From positions 1 to 64,000 of the forward strand of contig CAKPDR010000008.1 of NCBI GenBank assembly GCA_934149075.1: a stretch of 64,000 nucleotides of DNA, in the 5' to 3' direction. Positions 34,746 through 42,641 of the stretch are shown in pieces. Under the pieces are notes generated by a model, which had not been told where the DNA came from, ran no database searches, and saw only the letters and a program-made list of their open reading frames with translations. Numbering within the stretch: position 1 is the stretch's first letter; each line of letters starts with the position of its first letter. The position numbers were made by a program, and so were the translations under genes. The stretch comes from an uncultured Clostridia bacterium. GTDB lineage: Bacteria > Bacillota > Clostridia > TANB77 > CAG-508.

Positions 34746-35894
34746 TTATTCATTATTTTTATTAGTTTCTTTTTTGTATAATTCATAAAACATATCAATA
34801 ATTTGTTCAATAGCAATAATTTCATTTTCATTTTTTAAATCCTTTTTGTAATATTTATATATCATTTCAATATACTTAAATGAAATTTGATGATTGAAAA
34901 AGAAAATGTTATCGCTAGGATGTTCTTCACCAGTAAAATGAGGATCAAGAACAACTGGATAAATTGCTGTTGCCATAAAATCAATGAATTCTTCTTTTGT
35001 AAATTCACCTTTTTGATATTTATTAAATTTAGGTGTTTGTTCCTCTACATATTTTCTATTTTTTAAAAGATTTGAACGAAGTCCATTTCCAATATCAATA
35101 TAAGCATCATCTGGCATAGGTCTATCAGAACTATAATAACCAGAATAATTCGCCTTTTTTATTTTTTTAGCATACTCCATCAAATTAACAGGTGGAAGTA
35201 TTAAATTATTTAATCCAGTCATTAATAATAAATAAAATAAATATAAATTATTTTCAACAATATCTTCATGTACAACATACAAAGAGTTTTCATTTGGATT
35301 TAATTCAATTTTATCAAATCCAAACTTATTAACAGGGAATATTAATCCCTTATCTAACACACATATTATACTTAGCCTATTTTTAGGTAATACTTTATTG
35401 TTAAAAACATCTAAATTCTTTACGATATTATCTAATGAGGTATTGCTAGTATATGCAAATATCATACTTAATGGTGCATCATAAACCGATGTAAATAAAA
35501 CTGATGTGCAACAATTACTTTTCTCTAAATTATGAACTGACTCTATATTCTTTATACTTTTATCAAGTTCATCTATAGTTAATGTTGATTTTACTTCGAT
35601 TGTGGCATACACACTTTCTATTGGAATTATTTGTTCTTTTTCAGTTAACGCAAATACTGGACTATTAAAATTATCATATATAATAAAATCTTGTTGTCTA
35701 CTTTGATTTTCATTTGAGTCGACAATACATCCACTTGCAATTGTATATTTAATAGGCAGTAATTTCTTGATATATTCTTTCAATTTATCTTCTCTCATGG
35801 TTCCTTTTATTCCAGAATGCTCAATTTTACTACTAATAGAATTATATTCACTTTGAAGTGCTTTAGCCATTTCCTGCAAATTATAAATAAACAT
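34746..35894 (-). CDS. DUF6602-type protein with a nuclease-like core
   Basis: A 382-residue protein. The first 110 residues follow DUF6602: GTMREDKLKEYIKKLLP, SGCIVDSN, QQDFIIYDN (D69) and YATIEVKSTL (E100, K102). This is the D...ExK pattern of the PD-(D/E)XK nuclease superfamily. The rest is unassigned. DUF6602 proteins are frequent on mobile elements and near defence genes, and function is unproven. AGAAAGAAGG precedes the ATG. It is a single gene between oriT and tnpV, so it is probably cargo. Confidence 0.7.
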   Translation of the reverse strand: MFIYNLQEMAKALQSEYNSISSKIEHSGIKGTMREDKLKEYIKKLLPIKYTIASGCIVDSNENQSRQQDFIIYDNFNSPVFALTEKEQIIPIESVYATIEVKSTLTIDELDKSIKNIESVHNLEKSNCCTSVLFTSVYDAPLSMIFAYTSNTSLDNIVKNLDVFNNKVLPKNRLSIICVLDKGLIFPVNKFGFDKIELNPNENSLYVVHEDIVENNLYLFYLLLMTGLNNLILPPVNLMEYAKKIKKANYSGYYSSDRPMPDDAYIDIGNGLRSNLLKNRKYVEEQTPKFNKYQKGEFTKEEFIDFMATAIYPVVLDPHFTGEEHPSDNIFFFNHQISFKYIEMIYKYYKKDLKNENEIIAIEQIIDMFYELYKKETNKNNE

Positions 35895-35953
35895 ATTATT
35901 ACCTTCTTTCTAATATGCTTATTGTACCATGATTTTTAAAATTTTACAAAATT

Positions 35954-36355
35954 TTAAGAATCAATAATTTCATTATATATGATTTCTTCTGCTTGATTTT
36001 TTATTGTATTCATAATACCAACCCAATATAGAGGATTAGTATTTTTCATATCTTCAGTTAGATTACTTTTAGCTTTTAAACTTTCTATAAGTTCATCAAC
36101 TCTTTTATTGCAAAGTTTATCTATTTCTATTAAATAACTCTGTAATTTTCCATCTAATAATAAATCAGTTATTACATAAGCTTTATGCTTTTGTAAATAT
36201 CGTTGTCTAGCTCTACCATATTTACCAATTACATAAGTTGATTTCTTTTCAATAGGAATTGATAAGTTAGGTAAGTAGTAGTCTCCAACAAGAGTGTATT
36301 CAATTCCTGTTTTTTCATCTATAATTGTTTTATCTGAATTTTTATTCATAATCAA
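35954..36355 (-). CDS. TnpV, accessory protein of mobilizable elements
   Basis: A 133-residue protein with the full TnpV layout: GDYYLPNLSIP, a basic RQRYLQKHKAYVI region, LLLDGKLQSYLIEID and the C-terminal SNLTEDMKNTNPLYWVG and NQAEEIIYNEII. The protein is often found in Tn4451-like and related elements; its role is not established. Two broken relatives lie at 21811-22020 and 22731-22974. It lies 9 bp after repA, so the two are likely co-transcribed. Confidence 0.85.
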   Translation of the reverse strand: MIMNKNSDKTIIDEKTGIEYTLVGDYYLPNLSIPIEKKSTYVIGKYGRARQRYLQKHKAYVITDLLLDGKLQSYLIEIDKLCNKRVDELIESLKAKSNLTEDMKNTNPLYWVGIMNTIKNQAEEIIYNEIIDS

Positions 36356-36364
36356 AAACTCCTT

Positions 36365-36928
36365 TTATTTATCATTTTCTATTGGACTATAGTTACAATA
36401 TAACATCATTAATTCTTCTTTTGAATAATGTCTTTGTTCAAAATTTGTAGCAGTAGATTTATTAGTTCTTTTTATATTGTTATTATTAGTATTGTTTCTG
36501 TGTAAATTATTCATATCAGAAGATGTAGAATTTACATCTTTTGAAGTGTAATTTTTACACATATATTCATCAAGCTCTGTATCGTGTTTATATTGCAATG
36601 GAAATATTTTATTTGCCTTTGTCATTCCCTGTTTTTCTTCATATATCAGCTCGAATTTATTTAATTCTTTAAAAGCATTAATTATAGTTTTGTTTGATAA
36701 TTTTAAAAGCTTTTCAAAATCTTTTCTTTTATAATAAAGATAAGGGTGTCCATTTTCAACCCAACCATTTCTTATAGATAAAAAAGCTCTATCTATTAAA
36801 AATCCATATATAATAATTGCAACAGGAGATAACCCCTCATAATATTTACTTACAAATAATTCCTTTGGTAATTGTATAGTTCTATATTTAAAAGCATCTG
36901 CTGTTGTATAATAATTTAAATCTTCCAT
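36365..36928 (-). CDS. RepA_N-family replication initiator
   Basis: A 187-residue protein with the RepA_N winged-helix domain: FVSKYYEGLSPVAIIIYGFL, LIDRAFLSIRNGWVEN, then the DNA-contacting YYKRKDFEKLLKLSNKTI and FELIYEEKQGMTKANKI. A low-complexity Asn/Thr-rich linker (about 138-165) leads to a short acidic C-terminus. It may allow the excised element to replicate, or act only as a regulator; no iterons are obvious. Bases 36929-37150 hold the element's right end and no gene. Confidence 0.8.
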   Translation of the reverse strand: MEDLNYYTTADAFKYRTIQLPKELFVSKYYEGLSPVAIIIYGFLIDRAFLSIRNGWVENGHPYLYYKRKDFEKLLKLSNKTIINAFKELNKFELIYEEKQGMTKANKIFPLQYKHDTELDEYMCKNYTSKDVNSTSSDMNNLHRNNTNNNNIKRTNKSTATNFEQRHYSKEELMMLYCNYSPIENDK

Positions 36929-37150
36929 ATTAGTTCCTTTCCAAAACTAATATGATTTTATAATAGGCTAAATAAAGAATAAAAAGTCTAATTTTTTTGG
37001 AACTTTAATTTGGAACATTTTAGAACAATTTTGAGAAATTGTCAGAAATGAAAACAAAACAAAAACACTCACCAAAACCTTATGATAAGTGCTTTTATAC
37101 ATTTTTGACCTTTCTAAAATTCTAATGAATTTTGTGAAAAATCGTAATTT

Positions 37151-37163
37151 TTGGTGCGGATGA
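37151..37163. other. attR: attachment core inside tRNA-Leu
   Basis: TTGGTGCGGATGA, identical to 27110-27122. It overlaps the last 12 bases of tRNA-Leu, so insertion left the tRNA complete. Confidence 0.85.
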
Positions 37164-37235
37164 GAGGACTTGAACCTCCACGTCGTTGACACTGGTTCCT
37201 AAGACCAGCGCGTCTGCCAGTTCCGCCACATCCGC
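37152..37235 (-). tRNA. tRNA-Leu (anticodon UAG)
   Basis: An 84-nt class II tRNA on the minus strand. Acceptor arms are GCGGATG and CATCCGC with encoded CCA. The D-arm region has GGCGGAACTGGCAGACGC, the anticodon stem CTGGT/ACCAG carries the loop CTTAGGA (anticodon TAG), and there is a variable arm and a T-arm with GGTTCAAGTCC. It is the integration target of the 10-kb element; its natural terminator is now at 27041-27070, so the transcript may end inside element DNA. Confidence 0.97.
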
Positions 37236-37329
37236 ATATCTAACTGACAACAATTATAATAACATATAAAAAAAAGCTTGTCAATAATTTTGAAAAAATT
37301 TTATAAAAAATTTAAAAGAGCTGATATTG

Positions 37330-37358
37330 TTGCTTTTTATGTAAAATTATGATATTAT
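37330..37358 (+). promoter_or_regulatory. Promoter of the rlmD-like gene
   Basis: TTGCTT (37330-37335), 17-bp spacer, TATTAT (37353-37358) preceded by TGA (extended -10). Confidence 0.55.
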
Positions 37359-37409
37359 TTACACTAGATTTAGAGTGCAAATATTGCATATTTAAAAAGG
37401 GAGAAAACA

Positions 37410-38777
37410 ATGAATGTTCAAAAAAATCAAGAATACATAGTAGAAATAATAGATAATGGGTATGAAGGAGAAGGCATTGCAAAAATAGATAACTTTACAA
37501 TATTTATACCAGGAGCAATTAAAGGTGAAAAAGTTAAAATTTTAATAGTAAAAGTATTATCATCACATGCATTTGGAAAAGTAATAGAAATTATTAATAA
37601 ATCAGAATTTAGGCAAGATTCTGATTGCTTAACATATAAGCGATGTGGAGGATGTAATTTAAGACATATAAAATATGAACAAACATTAAAAATAAAGCAA
37701 AATTCAGTTCAAAGCTTAGTAAACAAAACTCTAAAAAATAAAATTGAAGTACAAGAAACTGTAGGAATGGAAAATCCATTCCATTATAGAAATAAAGCGC
37801 AATATCCATTTGGAGTAAATAAAGATGGAGAACCTGTAATCGGAGTATTTGCAAATAGAACTCATGAGGTAATTCCAATTGATAAATGTTTAATACAAAA
37901 TCCTCAATCAGAAGAAATAGCAAAATATATATTAAATTTCATAAAAGAGAATAAGATAAGTATTTACAATGAAAAAACAAGAAGAGGATTATTTAGACAT
38001 GTTGTAATTAAAGTTGGAGTTCAAACTGGTCAGATAATGTGTATATTAGTTATTAATGGAAAAGATATTCCAAAGGAAGAACAACTAAAAGTCGAATTAA
38101 CAACAAGATTTCCACAAATAAAATCAATAGTAAAAAATATAAATATGAAAAATACAAATGTAATATTAGAACAGGAAAATATTAATATCTATGGAAACGG
38201 ATATATAGAAGATAAATTAGGGGATTATATATTCAAAATATCTCCATTATCATTTTATCAAGTTAATCCTATACAGGTTAAAAAGTTATATAATCTTGGA
38301 GTAGAAATGGCTCAAATTTCGAAGAAAGACACAGTATTTGATTTGTATTGTGGAATTGGCACTATTTCATTGTTTATGTCAAAATATGCAAAAAAAGTTT
38401 ATGGGATTGAAATAATTAGAGAAGCAATAGATGCCGCAAATGAAAATGCAAAAATAAATAATGTTAATAATACAGAGTTTTATGCAGGTGATGTTGAAAT
38501 TGTTTTAGATGATTTGATTAAAAATAAAGGAATTACAGCTGATATAGTTATGTTTGATCCACCACGCAAGGGGTTAGATAGAAATACTATTAATAATATA
38601 TTAATGATTAAACCGAAAAAAATTGTTTATATCAGTTGTAATCCTGCTACTTTAATTAGAGATTTAGCGTTATTTGAGGAACTGTATGAGATTAAGACTA
38701 TTGTTCCAGTGGATATGTTTCCTTGGACATCACATGTGGAGTGTGTAGCAGTGCTACAACTAAGACAAAACATATAA
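37410..38777 (+). CDS. rlmD: 23S rRNA (uracil-C5) methyltransferase, RlmD/RumA family
   Basis: A 455-residue protein with an N-terminal TRAM domain (YEGEGIAKIDNFTIFIPGAI), a [4Fe-4S] cluster motif (CLTYKRCGGCNLRH), a central domain, and a C-terminal Rossmann methyltransferase. The latter has FDLYCGIGTISLF, the FDPPRKGL motif and the catalytic ISCNPATLIRD. This family makes m5U in 23S rRNA (U747/U1939) or tRNA (U54); paralogue specificity cannot be separated by eye. Core gene, directly after the integration hotspot. Confidence 0.9.
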   Translation: MNVQKNQEYIVEIIDNGYEGEGIAKIDNFTIFIPGAIKGEKVKILIVKVLSSHAFGKVIEIINKSEFRQDSDCLTYKRCGGCNLRHIKYEQTLKIKQNSVQSLVNKTLKNKIEVQETVGMENPFHYRNKAQYPFGVNKDGEPVIGVFANRTHEVIPIDKCLIQNPQSEEIAKYILNFIKENKISIYNEKTRRGLFRHVVIKVGVQTGQIMCILVINGKDIPKEEQLKVELTTRFPQIKSIVKNINMKNTNVILEQENINIYGNGYIEDKLGDYIFKISPLSFYQVNPIQVKKLYNLGVEMAQISKKDTVFDLYCGIGTISLFMSKYAKKVYGIEIIREAIDAANENAKINNVNNTEFYAGDVEIVLDDLIKNKGITADIVMFDPPRKGLDRNTINNILMIKPKKIVYISCNPATLIRDLALFEELYEIKTIVPVDMFPWTSHVECVAVLQLRQNI

Positions 38778-38935
38778 TGAATGTATCTATGGTAATCATA
38801 ACAGATATGACTTATGTTGGTTTGTAGATATGAGGGAAACTTAAGTGTTTCAAGTGTTAAATAAAATTTATTAAAATGAGTTATAGAGAATCTTTATTTA
38901 ATAGGTGTCAGTAGATATCTGCTGATGCTTATTTT

Positions 38936-39051
38936 TTATAGGACGAAAAATTCGGAAAAACCGTCTTATAAAAATTTATAGAACGAAAAAAATTGAAATT
39001 TTCGTCCTATGGAATTTTATATCACGAAAAAACTTAAAAATTCGTGCTATA
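38936..39051. repeat. Array of three similar hairpins (ACGA...TCGT)
   Basis: Hairpin 1: 38936-38945 with 38962-38971. Hairpin 2: 38978-38989 with 38999-39010. Hairpin 3: 39018-39028 with 39041-39051. Each has ATAGGACG- or ATATCACG-like left arms and CGTCCTAT-like right arms with A-rich loops, spaced 30-40 bp apart. They are diverged copies of one unit. A serial terminator after rlmD or a small interspersed element are possible. Confidence 0.65.
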
Positions 39052-39069
39052 CATTTGCAAAATAATTTT

Positions 39070-39144
39070 AATCTCCGATAAAAATAATATCAATAGTATA
39101 TGAACTCACTTTGTTCGCTTTTGACATTATTTCTATTGGAGATT
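39070..39144. repeat. Long imperfect hairpin
   Basis: AATCTCCGATA (39070-39080) continues to 39092 and pairs with 39122-39144 (ending TATTGGAGATT), about 20 of 23 positions. The 29-nt loop contains its own GAAC/GTTC pair. It could be a small RNA, a MITE remnant or a terminator without a T-run. Confidence 0.5.
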
Positions 39145-39174
39145 TTGTGGTAATTAAGCAAATGTAAGGATAAA

Positions 39175-39241
39175 TATGTTTGGAAATATTGGCGATTTAA
39201 TTGTAAAATTAAGGAATTTATGATACATTATATACAGTAAA
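39175..39241 (+). promoter_or_regulatory. Duplicated promoter segment, copy 1
   Basis: TTGTAA (39201-39206), 17 bp, TACATT (39224-39229) with TGA before the -10. The 67-bp block is about 85% identical to 41331-41397. The palindrome TTAATTGTAAAATTAA overlaps the -35 and may be an operator. Confidence 0.6.
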
Positions 39242-39245
39242 GATT

Positions 39246-39329
39246 AGGAGTATAGCTATTGAAATTAGTAAAAATGCAAAATATCCTTATAGAGCTATAA
39301 TTGTTAAAGATGGAGAAATTATCGAATAA
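39246..39329 (+). pseudogene. Nucleoside/cytidine deaminase N-terminal relic
   Basis: The frame reads SIAIEISKNAKYPYRAIIVK then DGEIIE and a stop. This matches the first 25-30 residues of nucleoside deaminases (AxELSKNAKYPFGAIIVKDGEII). The start codon and the HAE/PCxxC zinc motifs are gone. Its end overlaps the RBS region of the next gene. Confidence 0.55.
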
Positions 39330-39342
39330 GGAGAAGTTAGAT

Positions 39343-39909
39343 ATGGAAAAAAGTGATAAACTAATAAAACAAGCAAAAATTATAGATGTTTTTGAGAAGG
39401 CAAGTGCATCGTTTTTAAAAGAGCAAAAAGATTTAATAACTTCAAATGTTTCTGAAAGATGTTGGTATACGCCATTTGCAATATATTTAAATGAAGAAAT
39501 TAAAAAGAATAATATAAAAGGATACTATGTAGACACGGAATATAATAGAAATGGTGGAAAATTAAAAACAATTTTTGATAATGAGAAAGAATTAAAAATT
39601 ATCAAAGTAACATGTGATATTATCGTGCATAGTAGAGGCAATAATATAAAGCAAGATAACTTGATATGCATTGAAATGAAGAAGTCTACAGCTATTAAAA
39701 GTACAAAAACATCAGATAAAAGAAGAGTACAAATTTTAACAAAAGACTCATTCGATGATATATGGTCATATGATGGGAAAGAGTTTCCAAAACATGTATG
39801 TAGATATAAATTGGGAGTGTATTATGAAATTGATGTACGAAGACAAAGAGTGTTTATTGAATATTATGAAAAAGGTGAAAAAGTTAAAGAATATAATATT
39901 GTGTTTTAA
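39343..39909 (+). CDS. Possible PD-(D/E)XK nuclease-like protein, unknown
   Basis: A 188-residue protein. The pattern SERCWYTPFAIYLNEEI (E38, E51), then VTCDIIVHSR (D92) and LICIEMKKS (E111, K113), is the alpha-beta-D...ExK arrangement of PD-(D/E)XK nucleases, but no known family is recognised. ATG 39343 is used because AAGGAG lies 9 nt upstream; the TTG-led frame from 39301 lies within the deaminase relic. The next gene, 64 bp on and on the same strand, is also unknown, and the two may work together. Confidence 0.55.
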   Translation: MEKSDKLIKQAKIIDVFEKASASFLKEQKDLITSNVSERCWYTPFAIYLNEEIKKNNIKGYYVDTEYNRNGGKLKTIFDNEKELKIIKVTCDIIVHSRGNNIKQDNLICIEMKKSTAIKSTKTSDKRRVQILTKDSFDDIWSYDGKEFPKHVCRYKLGVYYEIDVRRQRVFIEYYEKGEKVKEYNIVF

Positions 39910-39973
39910 ATAGGTAAAAATAAAAACTAATAAATTAGAACAATACTAAATTGATTTTAGGGGTAATAATAAA

Positions 39974-41074
39974 ATGAAAGCTTTGAAAACAGAAAACAAA
40001 AAAATACATATGCTTAATGCAAGAGATAATATAATAATGCCAGTAATAAATAAAGGTATTAATATGTTTGAAGAAATTAATAATGAGTTTATTATTTTTT
40101 TAGAGATGTTAGAAAACAAGGGCATTGAATATAGTAAATTATCAAGGGCGTTAATTCCTTCAAGAGATGAAGATAAGTATGAATATGCGTTTGTATTTAA
40201 TAGTACATATTTTAATGATAAAACAATGTTTTATGGTGAGAAGATAATGAATAAAATATTATCTATCATAAATAAGGAAAGTACACAAAGTATTTTGGCA
40301 GGAGATTATATAAAAATTCAAGGAGTTAATGAAAATAGTTTAAGAAATTTATTCTTAGAAAAGATAGAATATATTAATAAATGTGACTACTTACATAATA
40401 ATGAGTACTATATAGTTTATATAAATAATATAACAAAAAAGCAGTTGAATGATATGATAGGTGGTCTAAAAAATGAAAGTCATTTTGTCGGAGTAATGAA
40501 TTTAAAATACACTTCGGGTATAAAACAATATTTATCATATATTTTATGTCCAATATGTATTAAATATAAAAACAAAGTTATTTTACCACATTATATAGAT
40601 GGACATGATAAAGAAAATTATAATGAACAAGGATATACATATAAAGAAAATGGATTTGATATTATAAGCATAAATCAAATGTATTATGAATTATTTTTAG
40701 CTTATAAAATACCAAATGGAATAAAAGATGAAGAGGATTTAAAATTTAGCTATAATCTTTTGACTTATATTACTCCGAAATATGAAAAAATAAAAGTAAT
40801 AATAGATGAGCGAAAGTTAAAGTATTTAATGACAAAAAAGACAGGAGATATGAAAACACTTGGATTATTAAATGTTACTAAAGAAGAATTAGAAAAGAAA
40901 ATTTTGATAAATGTATATAGTAATTATATTTACAATATAGAAAAGAATGAATTTGGAGATTTGAAATTTAATGTTTTGATAGAATTATTTGAAAATGGTG
41001 AAAGAAAAAATGCACTAATTTCATTAAAATATATTCCAGAAAAAAATGAATTAAGATTAATAACAATGTTTTAA
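39974..41074 (+). CDS. Hypothetical protein, 366 residues
   Basis: Not recognised. The protein is acidic/basic mixed with no membrane helix or signal peptide. Visible features are a Cys pair in LSYILCPICIKYKNK (about 193-205), a HYIDGHDKENY segment after it, and alternating beta-strand and helix character. The start ATG 39974 has only a weak purine-rich site (TTAGGGG). It follows the possible nuclease gene and lies among decayed genes, which hints at an accessory function. Confidence 0.55.
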   Translation: MKALKTENKKIHMLNARDNIIMPVINKGINMFEEINNEFIIFLEMLENKGIEYSKLSRALIPSRDEDKYEYAFVFNSTYFNDKTMFYGEKIMNKILSIINKESTQSILAGDYIKIQGVNENSLRNLFLEKIEYINKCDYLHNNEYYIVYINNITKKQLNDMIGGLKNESHFVGVMNLKYTSGIKQYLSYILCPICIKYKNKVILPHYIDGHDKENYNEQGYTYKENGFDIISINQMYYELFLAYKIPNGIKDEEDLKFSYNLLTYITPKYEKIKVIIDERKLKYLMTKKTGDMKTLGLLNVTKEELEKKILINVYSNYIYNIEKNEFGDLKFNVLIELFENGERKNALISLKYIPEKNELRLITMF

Positions 41075-41146
41075 GTTGGAAGAAGTTTTATAGTTGTAAA
41101 TTGAAAAATGCAATGATAATTTTATTTAGAAGGAATGAAATATAGT
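41075..41146. other. Start of the gap 41075-41445, no gene
   Basis: The 371-bp gap before def contains only the two gene relics at 41147-41340 and the promoter repeat at 41331-41397. Confidence 0.6.
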
Positions 41147-41254
41147 ATGAGAATAGGAATTGATGTAGTGATAGATGATTCATATGATGTTTGTAAAAAA
41201 TTATCATCAAATGGAATAAAAACAATATATTTCAGAGACAAAGGTTATGGATAA
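41147..41254 (+). pseudogene. HAD-type nucleotidase relic
   Basis: A 35-codon frame with its own RBS (AAGGA) reads MRIGIDVVIDDSYDVCKKL, then GIKTIYFRDKG and a stop. It resembles the IDD...GI..YFRDKG segment of 5'-nucleotidase-like HAD proteins. The rest of the gene is missing. Confidence 0.45.
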
Positions 41255-41340
41255 AATATTCAGCGGAAAAGAATTAGAAAAAGGAAAAGGTGGAATTAGC
41301 TTTCTGACAAAAGATGAAGTTACTTATGCTATGTTTTGAA
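41247..41340 (+). pseudogene. Short relic resembling a DUF84/NTP-phosphatase end
   Basis: ATG 41247 reads DKIFSGKELEK. After a frameshift in a run of six A (41278-41283) it continues GKGGISFLTKDEVTYAMF to TGA at 41338. The GGISFLTKDxVT stretch is similar to non-canonical purine NTP phosphatases. Assignment is tentative. Confidence 0.35.
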
Positions 41341-41397
41341 ATATTGGCAATTTAATTGTAAAATTAAGAAATTTGTGATAAATTATATTTGGTAAAT
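41331..41397 (+). promoter_or_regulatory. Duplicated promoter segment, copy 2 (upstream of def)
   Basis: TTGTAA (41356-41361), 17 bp, TAAATT (41379-41384) with TGA before the -10 and the same TTAATTGTAAAATTAA palindrome. It begins inside the last codons of the preceding relic. It would drive def, 49 bp further on. Confidence 0.6.
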
Positions 41398-41445
41398 AGA
41401 TTTGAACTTATTCTATTTTGGAAATAGTTCAGAAAGGTAGGAAAT

Positions 41446-41979
41446 ATGGGAAAAATTTTAAAAATCAGAGAAGTTGGAGATCCTATTCTGAATAAAATAA
41501 GTGATGAAGTAGATATAGAAAATATAAATGAAGAGATTTTAGAAATTATAGAAGATTTAAAGGCAACATTAGAATTTGGTAATGGATTGGGAATTGCGGC
41601 ACCACAAATAGGTATAAATAAGAGAATAATTGTAGTAGGCGCTAAAAAGGAGAATGTTAAATATAATGAGGCAGAAGAAATACCTGTAACAGCAATGATA
41701 AACCCTACTTGGAAAGAAATATCAAAAGAAACAGATATACAATATGAAGGCTGCATGAGTGTACCTAGTATTAGAGGTAGAGTAGAAAGATATAAAGATA
41801 TAGAATTGACATATTATGATGAAAATGGTAAACCAATAATAAAACAAGTACATGGATTTTTTGCAAGATTAGTCCAACATGAATGTGAACATTTAGATGG
41901 AATAGTATTTTTAGAGAATGTGAAAGAAAAAAATGGATTTGCAACAATAGATAATATTAATAAATATAATTTAAGATAG
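41446..41979 (+). CDS. def: Peptide deformylase
   Basis: A 177-residue metallo-enzyme with all three deformylase motifs: GLGIAAPQIG, EGCMSVP (metal Cys) and QHECEHLDG (HExxH, two metal His and the catalytic Glu). It removes the formyl group from nascent proteins. RBS AAGGTAGG precedes the ATG. Elsewhere def often sits with fmt and priA; here it stands in a patch of decayed genes and may be a second, accessory copy. Confidence 0.93.
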   Translation: MGKILKIREVGDPILNKISDEVDIENINEEILEIIEDLKATLEFGNGLGIAAPQIGINKRIIVVGAKKENVKYNEAEEIPVTAMINPTWKEISKETDIQYEGCMSVPSIRGRVERYKDIELTYYDENGKPIIKQVHGFFARLVQHECEHLDGIVFLENVKEKNGFATIDNINKYNLR

Positions 41980-42088
41980 AAATAGATTAATAGAGAATTT
42001 TAACGATTTTAGTGAATTAGGTAATATATATTATCCATTAAAAACTAATTCGATTGCAATGGATAATGAATATGTAAATAAAAGTTGA
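41978..42088 (+). pseudogene. PLP amino-acid decarboxylase (LysA-like) relic
   Basis: The frame reads RNRLIENFNDFSELGNIYYP then LKTNSIAMDN and stops at 42086-42088. This matches the N-terminal strand with the PLP lysine of DAP/ornithine-type decarboxylases (xYxxKTNS). No start codon or remaining domain is present. Confidence 0.4.
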
Positions 42089-42112
42089 TGAACAATATAT
42101 AAACGTAATAAA

Positions 42113-42141
42113 TGGACACATAAATAATTAAATGGTATAAT
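42113..42141 (+). promoter_or_regulatory. Promoter of the first Nudix gene
   Basis: TGGACA (42113-42118), 17 bp, TATAAT (42136-42141) with TGG before the -10. Confidence 0.65.
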
Positions 42142-42175
42142 TATACAAATATAGTAGAAGGGAACGAAATTTTAT

Positions 42176-42601
42176 ATGGATAAATTTAAAGAGATTAGAC
42201 CTATAGTGCTTGGATTAGTAAAAAGAGGTGATAAACTATTAGTCAGTAAGGGATATGACAAATTAAAAAAACAGGAATTCTATCGATGTCTAGGTGGAGG
42301 AATAGAATTTTTAGAGAAAAGCGAAGATGCACTTAAAAGGGAATTTAAGGAAGAACTTAACATTGATATAAAGGTTGGAAAATTTTTAGGCATTTCTGAA
42401 AATATATTTAATTATAATGGTAAAAATGCGCATGAATTAGTGTTATTTTATAATGCTTATATTGATGATAAAGATTATCAAGAAAAATATGAAGTAATAG
42501 ATGATAATTCAGAAACAGAAGCAATGTGGATTGATATTAATAAATTTAAAGATAACGAATTGACTTTATATCCAGAACAGATTTTTAAATATTTATTTTA
42601 A
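42176..42601 (+). CDS. Nudix hydrolase
   Basis: A 141-residue Nudix protein; the box is GGGIEFLEKSEDALKREFKE continuing ELNI, fitting GX5EX7REUXEEXGU with N in place of the last G-type position. It hydrolyses a nucleoside diphosphate linked to another group; substrate unknown. It is followed 40 bp on by a second Nudix gene. RBS GAAGGGA is 11 nt before the ATG. Confidence 0.85.
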   Translation: MDKFKEIRPIVLGLVKRGDKLLVSKGYDKLKKQEFYRCLGGGIEFLEKSEDALKREFKEELNIDIKVGKFLGISENIFNYNGKNAHELVLFYNAYIDDKDYQEKYEVIDDNSETEAMWIDINKFKDNELTLYPEQIFKYLF

Positions 42602-42641
42602 TATAATTTGTTATAAAAGTTCCAAAATTAGGGGGTACAAA

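Larger units (their letters stand above)
38778..39245. other. Gap rich in hairpins between rlmD and a decayed gene cluster
   Basis: About 470 bp without a supported gene. It holds the three-hairpin array at 38936-39051, the long hairpin at 39070-39144 and a promoter repeat at 39175-39241. The first 150 bp (38778-38930) show nothing recognisable. Confidence 0.6.
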
